Assembly: GCA_041686235.1 (NCBI GenBank)
Contig: JAWLED010000003.1
Location: forward strand, 10,183-74,182
Reading direction: 5' to 3'
From: JAAAOH01 sp041686235
GTDB taxonomy: Bacteria; Spirochaetota; Spirochaetia; DSM-27196; PWMO01
DNA: 64,000 nucleotides
Made by a program: the position numbers and the translations under genes. This document shows, piece after piece, positions 25,271 through 31,921 of the stretch. A model generated the notes under the pieces. That model was not told the origin of the DNA. It made no database searches and worked only from the letters and a program-made list of their open reading frames with translations. The stretch's first letter is position 1; each line of letters opens with the position of its first letter.

Positions 25271-26065
25271 ATGCTCCGGGCGTTCGGCTATCTTGCCGTT
25301 GTCGCACTATTCTTGTTCTCCTGGTCTTCCTGCACGCCACGGGACTCTGCCCCCGGCGGTGAGGACGGAGAGGCGGCACAGGAGGAGCGGCGCGAGGCGG
25401 AGCCCGAGCGGAGCGATGAGCCACGCGGCGAAGAGAACCGGGGCGAAAAAAAACGCGGTGAAGAGCGAACCACGCTGCAACCTGCCGAGGAGTCGGATAC
25501 GGGCGAAGATGAGTCGACCCCCGGCGATGGTGCAAGTGGTGCAAACGATTCCCCAGACGGTGGTGCAAACGGGGGCGGAGCCGAGGCCGCAGACGGCGCC
25601 GAAGACCGGTGGCCGGCCCATTCGCGCACTCGGCGGGTACCCGAGGACGTCGAGCTCGGGGAGCTCGAAGATCTGCTCCGCGCGCCGCCCGACGCGGTGG
25701 ATGCGGCAGCGGTAATACGCGAGCTGTTCGGCGAGCTTTCCGAGGAACGCATTCCACGTGAGCTGCTGGTTGGAGAGGTGCGCGAAGAGCTCCAAAGCCG
25801 CCTCGAATATATGATCGAGCGTGCACCGATTGCGCCGGCGGTGCGGATCGGGGAGCTTAGCTCGCTGTCTGAATCGGAGCTTCGTGTTCCCGTCGTTGCG
25901 TTCGGGTCGGAAGGGGGGCGGACCACCGGGGAAATCTACGTGGCCAAACGAGACGGTTCATGGTATATTTTGGATATTCTCGTGGACTTCTCCCGGATAT
26001 CCGAGGACTCCGAGACGCCGATCTTCGAGCCGGGAGACACGAGGCCCACACTGCTTAACTTCTGA
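25271..26065 (+). CDS. Predicted lipoprotein with long charged linker
   Basis: A 264-residue protein. The chosen ATG at 25271 gives a signal peptide with lipobox-like end (AVVALFLFSWSSC); a GTG eight codons upstream is also possible. Residues 25-120 are a low-complexity Glu/Arg/Gly/Ala linker. Residues 125-264 are a mixed alpha/beta domain (ELGELEDLLRAPPDAVDAAA, and YVAKRDGSWYILDILVDFSR) that I do not recognise, possibly related to SnoaL or DUF-type periplasmic folds. The protein should be membrane-anchored outside the cytoplasm. It is followed after 16 nt by the PilZ-like gene and probably shares its transcript. Confidence 0.7.
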   Translation: MLRAFGYLAVVALFLFSWSSCTPRDSAPGGEDGEAAQEERREAEPERSDEPRGEENRGEKKRGEERTTLQPAEESDTGEDESTPGDGASGANDSPDGGANGGGAEAADGAEDRWPAHSRTRRVPEDVELGELEDLLRAPPDAVDAAAVIRELFGELSEERIPRELLVGEVREELQSRLEYMIERAPIAPAVRIGELSSLSESELRVPVVAFGSEGGRTTGEIYVAKRDGSWYILDILVDFSRISEDSETPIFEPGDTRPTLLNF

Positions 26066-26081
26066 GGTAGAGAACGGACGC

Positions 26082-27338
26082 ATGTCTCGAGAAATCCGAC
26101 GAATAGAAAAAGAGTTTATTCTCAAAAACGCTATCGAGAAGCACTTGCCGCTCGAAGTACATTACAACCGCAACCGGTACGGCTATATACCGGCTTCCAT
26201 GACCGAGGATCAGCTGGTGGTGCACGCTGCGGGAGAAAGCGGTTTGAGCGTAGCGCCGAACTCCGTGGTTACGGTGTTCCTGCGTTTCCGCGGCCAAGTG
26301 ATTACCTTCAAGACCAAGGTGATGGACTCTAAAGCCGATGCGCTCGTGCTCGAGCAGCCGGATGTTATGTATCGGGATCTCACGCGTGGTTTCGAGCGCA
26401 TCCTGCACCCCGAGGGCATCGGCGTTAGCTTCATGGTCCAAGGCACGAAATTTGATCTCAGCTATCCGACCTCTGAGAATTACGATCCCGTCGATGAGCC
26501 TTCATTCGATCCCGGTTTCGATCCTGGTCAGATCTCGGAACTCCTGAAAACATTCCGAGAAAAGGCGAGCCGGTACGCAAGCGACAACAAAATCGTCATG
26601 TTCCGCGAGCGAAAGCCGCACACGTTTCAAGAACGCGTCGTCGCTCGGTCGGGGAAAATACTCATCCTGCCGTTTCCGAACTCGGATTTGTCAAACCTGC
26701 CGAAGGATGTGCGGGAGCGGGTGCTCGACCAGGATGAAACCGTTGAGGTAGAGAAACGCACCGGCGGCGAGACATTTACCACCCTCGACACGATTCGCCA
26801 GACCGTGAAAGGACTCAACGATCGAGAAATCTGGGAAGAGCTGTACTGCCCGATACTGTTCCGCGAATACGTTATCGGGTATCTCTATCTGCTGAAGAGC
26901 GGACGCGACGTCACACGCTTCGATTCGGCGGCAATCGAATTCGTGTTGCAACTGAGCCGGATTCTCGCCTACTCGCTGAAGGTGAATGGGTATTTTCGCG
27001 AACAGTCGGTAGAGGAAACGTACGATGCCGCCGAGCTCATAGATATCAGCGGCTCCGGCGTCCTGTTCAGTTATCCCGTGGACGGGCCCTCGTTGAGTCT
27101 CTATGAAGACATCGACCTCCGCATTCAACTCGAAGACGAAGAAATCCCCGCAACGGGGCGGGTCATGCGCAAGCATCGGGATTCCGGCAGGATCTATTTC
27201 GGGGTGCAGTTCACGAAGATCGACACCGAGGGCATGTCCCACCTCTTCGACCGGCTCTACGGGACCGAGTACCGCGGCGAAACCGACGATATCGGTCTGG
27301 TCGACCACCCCGATCCCGAAAGTGAGTACTACGAATAG
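26082..27338 (+). CDS. PilZ-like c-di-GMP receptor protein
   Basis: A 418-residue protein read from the ATG at 26082; the longer frame to the left runs through the lipoprotein gene. The N-terminal 130 residues (LEVHYNRNRYGYIPASMTED) are beta-rich, like the N-domain of YcgR-type proteins. The middle (residues 150-310) is a GAF-like or DUF1577-like part. The C-terminal 100 residues resemble a PilZ barrel: LIDISGSGVLFSYPV carries the DxSxxG motif and RIYFGVQFTKID follows. The arginine RxxxR motif normally just before it is not obvious, so c-di-GMP binding may be weak or lost. Its neighbours include a ComFB gene. Confidence 0.65.
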   Translation: MSREIRRIEKEFILKNAIEKHLPLEVHYNRNRYGYIPASMTEDQLVVHAAGESGLSVAPNSVVTVFLRFRGQVITFKTKVMDSKADALVLEQPDVMYRDLTRGFERILHPEGIGVSFMVQGTKFDLSYPTSENYDPVDEPSFDPGFDPGQISELLKTFREKASRYASDNKIVMFRERKPHTFQERVVARSGKILILPFPNSDLSNLPKDVRERVLDQDETVEVEKRTGGETFTTLDTIRQTVKGLNDREIWEELYCPILFREYVIGYLYLLKSGRDVTRFDSAAIEFVLQLSRILAYSLKVNGYFREQSVEETYDAAELIDISGSGVLFSYPVDGPSLSLYEDIDLRIQLEDEEIPATGRVMRKHRDSGRIYFGVQFTKIDTEGMSHLFDRLYGTEYRGETDDIGLVDHPDPESEYYE

Positions 27339-27410
27339 TCCGATCCTGCTGTGAGCCGGCTGTGCGCTAAGCGTCGGAGGTAGTACGACCGATACTCAAT
27401 ACAGCGGGCG

Positions 27411-30401
27411 ATGTATTATCTATTTCTCGAAATAGGGAGCTTCAGGCAACTCAGCAAGCTGCAGTCCGACCTCATTACGGGACTGCTTTCCCGGCTCGAA
27501 GACTCGGCCAATCGCCACGGCGCAGTTGCCGCCGGCCGTGAAGCGGGCTGCTTCCTTTTTCGGTTTCCCGTACTCGAAGAGGTCCGCCACGGCCCGGTCC
27601 TCGACGCGGCGTTCGAAGCCTACGGCATTCTCTCGAGCAGTAGCGAAGAGCTTGCCGGTTACGCAGAGGTAATCGATCATCGCACATCGGGAGAACGGGA
27701 CGTAGATGTGCTGAGCTCGCTGCGGGAGTTCTCGCTGTCTACACCCTCGGACGAACAAATATGGCTAACCGGTAATGCCGCCGCGGTGCTCGGCGCATTT
27801 GTCGAGAGCGAGACCAAAGGCGGTCGTATTCGAGTCCTTGGCCGCAAAGACTCCCGCAAAGAGCCTCTCGGTGCGTCACGGGACTTCCTCGTGTTATCTC
27901 ATGCAACCGAGGAGATCCTCGATCGCATGGCTCCGTGGATAAACGGGGAAGAAGAGCCGGGGACCCTTCTCGTTCACGGTGACGAGCTGTCGGGCGTAAC
28001 GGAAAACGTTCATGCGGCGATAGAGCGGCTCGAGGATCGGCCAAACCGAGTGCGCTGGCCCACCGTGGTTGGGCGTGTTGACGACGGTGAGCCCTATGCC
28101 GCGCTGGTTCGCGGGATCTCCGAAGAAGACCTCGACGCGGCCTCGGATTATCTCGAGGGCACGGAGCGAGCGGTCTACGGGGAGAAGGTGGCGGTGCTCC
28201 GCCTGCTCAAGCGCCGCCCCTTTGCCACTGAGTGTCAACGATTGAAAAGCGTCGAGGTTCAGGCGGCCTACACGCTGTATCTCACGGCGCGACTGCGACG
28301 TCTGCGTGACGATTGTGCGACGGTAGGGATGGTGATCGAGGTGGCACACGCCCTGACCCCCGAGACCCTCTCGGTTGTCGTCGGCGCCCTCGAGATCCTC
28401 GGCCGTTCCATACAGCCCATATTGGTGATTGCCTCCGAGCACGACAGTGTGCCGTTTCAGGTGCCCGGCAGGCGGGTGTTGCGATACAAGATCCCCTTGC
28501 TCACCGCGGAGGAGCTTGCCGAGCGAGCCACGGTATTCCTCAGCGAGGGTGCTCGGCGGCGCCTGCGCTTAGCCGCGGCCATGAAACGAACCGGCGGACG
28601 TGTGCTGTCGGTTTACCACCACTTCTCCAACCTGCAGGAAGAACGGGAGTTCGAATCGGTCCTCGGGGCGAGGGGGGAACCGTCGAACCACTACTGTGAC
28701 GCGTGGGAGTCGCTGTCACGGTTGCCGCGCGACGAGCTCGAGTTGCTCTTTCTCATCAAGGAGTCGAAGGGGACCTTCGAAAAGGCGGGGCTCGCGGCTC
28801 TCCTCCTCGATCTCGGAGTTGAACGCGTGCGCGCGGCGGATATGATGGCCGACCTGGTGCGACGCGGGTTCTTGCGTGACGAGTATAGTTGCGCCCCGGC
28901 GGCGGCCGGTCTTCTCTCCTCGGTTCCGGCACTCCTCGGCGACCGGGCCACCGAGCTGCGTCGCGAGTTCGCCTCGTGGTGCGTTCAGCGGCTCAAAACC
29001 GGAACGATCCAGGCGGAGCGCACGATCGCCAACATCATCTCGCAGGGCGGCATGGCCGGTGAGGCAATAGCCACATTTCAGGATTTACTCTCCCGCGAAC
29101 TCGACTGCGAAAACCTCGATCGAGCCGCCGAGCTCGAACGGGATGAGCTGTTGGAGCCGGAACGGATGTCTCACGTCGAGCATCGCCGCAGAGCCGAGGT
29201 CTTTCGCTATGTTTCTCGGTTTCGTCGCTATCTCATGCAAGGTGACCTCTCGGAGGCCGATCGCTACATGGCCCGAACACTCGATCCCGGCGATAATCCG
29301 GTGCTCAACGGCCACATTGTTTTGCAGCATGGCAGGTTAATGCTGATGCGCGCCCGGCTTACCGAAGCCCTTCGGCTGATAAAGCGTGCGGTCATGTCCT
29401 TTCAGGAAACCGGGCGGGGCGACACCACCGCGCGTGCCCAGCTGGAGTTCGGTTTGGTACTGCTTGGAAAAGAGCAGCTCTCAGACGCTCACGAATACTT
29501 CACGCTCGTGCATAACGAGGGGGTGACGGGAGCCTACACGCTCAACCGGGCTGCTATACTCGCCACGGTGTGTCTCTTTCTCGAGAGTAAATACACGCGC
29601 GTGTTGCAGGCGATCGAACAGTACCGCGGAGTGCTTCTGTCGCACGGGTTCCGATCGTGGCTACTGTTTGTTGAGTTCCTCGAGGCTCGCACGCTCTTCG
29701 AGCTCGGCCGCTACGAGGAGGCCGGGGTGGCCTTTCAACGGGGCATGTCGGCTTCGCGCGTCGCCGATGATCCGGCGGCGCATAGGGTTCACCATCTGTG
29801 GGCCGCGCGCTGTGGGGTATACCTCGGATTCACGCGTCACGAGCTGTCCGTTTTCGACGGCTATGAGCCCGATAGCGAGTTGTTGCTATTCCGCGCCGAG
29901 CTCGCCGAACGTGAAAACCGGCCGGCGGACGCCCTCTCGGATTTGGATGAAGCCCTCGAGCACGCGAAACACCCCCCGATTACCGCCGGCGAAACCTTTA
30001 ATTGGAGGAGCGGCTTTGCCTCCGTCGAGGATCTCGCAATAGGCCGCGAACGCGACGAGCCGATCGTGCGGAACTTCATTCGCGCGTATCGCGGCTACAT
30101 GATGGCACGGCTCGGCCGCCTCGAGGAGGGCATGGCCGAGGTACACGATCTCACCCGAAGACAACGTCTCGCTCTCGTCGATCCCTACCGACGGTATTAC
30201 TACTATTTCTACAGTGTCATCTTAGCCGAGGCCGGCCCGGACCGCCTGGACGCTCCCCTGACGGTACTTGGAAAGTCGGTGAAGCACTTGAGAGAATGTA
30301 CCAGTCAAATCGACCACTACGGACAAAAAACCGACTTCATGCATAAGAACTATTGGAATCGACGTCTCATGGATTCGGCAAAACAGCAGCACCTCTTCTA
30401 A
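27411..30401 (+). CDS. Large TPR-containing protein with degenerate STAND/AAA-like core
   Basis: A 996-residue protein. Residues 1-160 resemble a degenerate nucleotide-cyclase-like or sensory domain. Residues 175-450 have the order of a STAND/AAA NTPase (GTLLVHGDELSGVTENVHAA; VGMVIEVAHALTPETLSVVV, then RRVLRYKIPLLTAEELAERA), but the P-loop lacks the GKS/T, so ATP hydrolysis is doubtful. Residues 470-560 are winged-helix-like and 600-960 are helical repeats of TPR type (ALRLIKRAVMSFQETGRGDT; LEARTLFELGRYEEAGVAFQ). Such architecture is common in signal-transduction ATPases; this one could be an inactive scaffold. It follows the PilZ-like gene by 72 nt on the same strand. Confidence 0.65.
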   Translation: MYYLFLEIGSFRQLSKLQSDLITGLLSRLEDSANRHGAVAAGREAGCFLFRFPVLEEVRHGPVLDAAFEAYGILSSSSEELAGYAEVIDHRTSGERDVDVLSSLREFSLSTPSDEQIWLTGNAAAVLGAFVESETKGGRIRVLGRKDSRKEPLGASRDFLVLSHATEEILDRMAPWINGEEEPGTLLVHGDELSGVTENVHAAIERLEDRPNRVRWPTVVGRVDDGEPYAALVRGISEEDLDAASDYLEGTERAVYGEKVAVLRLLKRRPFATECQRLKSVEVQAAYTLYLTARLRRLRDDCATVGMVIEVAHALTPETLSVVVGALEILGRSIQPILVIASEHDSVPFQVPGRRVLRYKIPLLTAEELAERATVFLSEGARRRLRLAAAMKRTGGRVLSVYHHFSNLQEEREFESVLGARGEPSNHYCDAWESLSRLPRDELELLFLIKESKGTFEKAGLAALLLDLGVERVRAADMMADLVRRGFLRDEYSCAPAAAGLLSSVPALLGDRATELRREFASWCVQRLKTGTIQAERTIANIISQGGMAGEAIATFQDLLSRELDCENLDRAAELERDELLEPERMSHVEHRRRAEVFRYVSRFRRYLMQGDLSEADRYMARTLDPGDNPVLNGHIVLQHGRLMLMRARLTEALRLIKRAVMSFQETGRGDTTARAQLEFGLVLLGKEQLSDAHEYFTLVHNEGVTGAYTLNRAAILATVCLFLESKYTRVLQAIEQYRGVLLSHGFRSWLLFVEFLEARTLFELGRYEEAGVAFQRGMSASRVADDPAAHRVHHLWAARCGVYLGFTRHELSVFDGYEPDSELLLFRAELAERENRPADALSDLDEALEHAKHPPITAGETFNWRSGFASVEDLAIGRERDEPIVRNFIRAYRGYMMARLGRLEEGMAEVHDLTRRQRLALVDPYRRYYYYFYSVILAEAGPDRLDAPLTVLGKSVKHLRECTSQIDHYGQKTDFMHKNYWNRRLMDSAKQQHLF

Positions 30402-30408
30402 GCCGCTC

Positions 30409-30437
30409 TTGACACTCACCATCCGCCTTGGTACCTT
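30409..30437 (+). promoter_or_regulatory. Promoter of the tRNA gene
   Basis: TTGACA (30409-30414), 17-nt spacer, TACCTT (30432-30437). The perfect -35 with correct spacing lies 16 nt before the tRNA and right after the stop of the previous gene. Confidence 0.6.
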
Positions 30438-30453
30438 GGCGCCAATTCAGTGA

Positions 30454-30526
30454 GGTGGCGTAGCTCAGTAGGTAGAGCAAGCGGCTCATATCCGCTAGGT
30501 CAGGGGTTCGAATCCCTTCGCCACTA
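30454..30526 (+). tRNA. tRNA with anticodon CAT (Met, or Ile2)
   Basis: A 73-nt cloverleaf: acceptor arms GGTGGCG and CGCCACT (the first pair is G-T), D-stem GCTC/GAGC, anticodon stem AGCGG/CCGCT with loop CTCATAT giving anticodon CAT, T-arm with TTCGAAT. The 3' CCA is not encoded; the discriminator is A. The acceptor has seven pairs and the anticodon stem lacks the three G-C pairs of an initiator, so it is an elongator tRNA-Met or a lysidine-modified tRNA-Ile2. The last 3 nt overlap the stop codon of nrdG on the other strand. Confidence 0.92.
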
Positions 30527-31207
30527 ATTCCGCACGTGCACCATGACCCCGCGCTCGGCACACCGGGCGCCCATCGCTTCGAGCTCCTCCCGCGGGTAGG
30601 GAGGAACCGACTGATATGAGGCGTCGAGGGTTACGAGCGGGCGAAACTGGGCAAGCGTATACGTCTCCCCTGCTTCGAGGCTCTCGCAGATTTCATCAAC
30701 ATCGCCGTGGTCGACGATGCCCGGCACCACGGTCGTGCGAAACTCGTAGGCAGCATCCTTCTCGCGCAACACCTCGACGGAGCGTCGCAGACGCTGTGCT
30801 GCCTCGGCCATTCCCACTCGCTCGTACTTCGACGGGGCGGTCTTTACATCCATCGCCACATATTCTACGTCCAGCGCCTCGAGGTGCTGTGGAAGCGTGC
30901 CGTTGGTGTCGATTTTGACTTTGAGACCGAGCTCATGAATGTCTGCGACGAGTTGGGGTAAATCGGCGTGCATGGTGGGCTCTCCGCCGGTTATGCACAC
31001 CGCTCCCAGTACCCCCCGCCGCCGCCGAAGAAACGACATGATTTGTTCACGGGTGAGGAAGTCCGGCGGTACGATACCCGAAACCAGCTCAGGATTGTGG
31101 CAGTACGGACAGGAGAGGTTGCAGCCGGCGGTGAACAGCGTTGCGGCAACCTCCCCCGGATAGTCGATGAGCGTGGTTTTGAGAAGCCCGAGCCGGTCGA
31201 GAGCCAC
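30524..31207 (-). CDS. nrdG: Anaerobic ribonucleotide reductase activating protein
   Basis: A 227-residue radical SAM enzyme that installs the glycyl radical in the class III ribonucleotide reductase. The iron-sulfur motif CNLSCPYC (CxxxCxxC) lies in FTAGCNLSCPYCHNPEL, followed by AVCITGGEPTMHADLP (GGEP) and KIDTNGTLP. The start is taken at the GTG at 31207, because family members begin near ALDRLGLLKTTLIDYPG; the longer frame upstream overlaps the preceding gene. It follows the glycyl-radical/redoxin gene by 7 nt and belongs to the nrdR operon. Confidence 0.93.
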   Translation of the reverse strand: MALDRLGLLKTTLIDYPGEVAATLFTAGCNLSCPYCHNPELVSGIVPPDFLTREQIMSFLRRRRGVLGAVCITGGEPTMHADLPQLVADIHELGLKVKIDTNGTLPQHLEALDVEYVAMDVKTAPSKYERVGMAEAAQRLRRSVEVLREKDAAYEFRTTVVPGIVDHGDVDEICESLEAGETYTLAQFRPLVTLDASYQSVPPYPREELEAMGARCAERGVMVHVRN

Positions 31208-31214
31208 GCCTACC

Positions 31215-31868
31215 TTACTCCTCTGCAGAAGAGAGAAACGCCCGAACGTCTGCGGGGGCGCCGGCGCGACCAAGGGGACGGTCCTCCTCGTCGAAAAAAA
31301 TGACTGTCGGGGTGGCAAAAATCTGCATTTCAGATGCCTTTGCGAAGCCCTCTTCGGTATCCACATCATAGCCGCGGCCGGTCAGTGCGCTCGACTCGAG
31401 CAGCGCGCGCACCGGTGGGCAATTCGGGCAGCTGTGGCGAAAAAAATACGCATAGCTTGTGACGGCCGCGCCCGCCGTTGTCGTCGCCGTGCCCGCGGTG
31501 TCCTCCAGGACCGCCGTTGTCGCCGCCGTTGTCGTCGTGCCCGAGCCCGCGGAACCCGACCATGCGGAGCCCGACCATGCGGAGCCCGACCCCGCGGTGT
31601 CCTCCATGACCGTCGTGCCCGGCCGCGGCTCCGCGGAGCCCGACCCCGCCGGCCCCGACCCGGCGGAGCTCGGCCGCGAGTGCTCGAATGTTCGCCGCTT
31701 GTTGTACTCCTCGCGCTTTCCCTTATTCCAATTGGTGAGGCTTCGGTAGTAGCCGACGATTCTCGTATACACTTCGGTCGGCGTGCCCTCCACCGAGCCC
31801 ATCCGGCGTTTCAGCCCTTCGATTTCCCGCTCAATGGTTTCTACGTCTCTGGTCTCTCCGTCTTTCAT
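31215..31868 (-). CDS. Stand-alone NrdD glycyl-radical segment fused to a redoxin domain
   Basis: A 217-residue protein starting at ATG 31868, after a good Shine-Dalgarno (GGAGGA, 7-nt spacing). Residues 32-60 (EVYTRIVGYYRSLTNWNKGK) match the C-terminal glycyl-radical loop of anaerobic ribonucleotide reductase, with Gly39 in the radical position. Residues 62-136 are a Ser/Gly/Ala/Thr linker made of 15-nt tandem repeats. Residues 138-217 form a glutaredoxin/NrdH-like domain with the CPNC redox pair at 147-150 and a cis-Pro ATPT. The upstream NrdD ends at its zinc site and lacks this loop, so this protein probably supplies the radical, and perhaps the reducing power, in trans. It lies between nrdD and nrdG. 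Confidence 0.8.
   Translation of the reverse strand: MKDGETRDVETIEREIEGLKRRMGSVEGTPTEVYTRIVGYYRSLTNWNKGKREEYNKRRTFEHSRPSSAGSGPAGSGSAEPRPGTTVMEDTAGSGSAWSGSAWSGSAGSGTTTTAATTAVLEDTAGTATTTAGAAVTSYAYFFRHSCPNCPPVRALLESSALTGRGYDVDTEEGFAKASEMQIFATPTVIFFDEEDRPLGRAGAPADVRAFLSSAEE
31540..31610 (-). repeat. 15-nt tandem repeats in the glycyl-radical/redoxin linker
   Basis: Units of about 15 nt (plus strand GCGGAGCCCGACCAT, then GCGGAGCCCGACCCC) are repeated in tandem and encode the SGSAW-type linker between the two domains of the gene. The copy number may vary between strains. Confidence 0.7.
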
Positions 31869-31921
31869 CCTGTCTTCCTCCCAGTGGCTGGTTCTTGCGG
31901 GCCTCTCACCCGCCGACGTTA

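Noticed and set aside
31208..31369. 54-residue N-terminal extension of NrdG
   Set aside because: It overlaps the redoxin gene; the family begins near ALDRLGLLKTTL.
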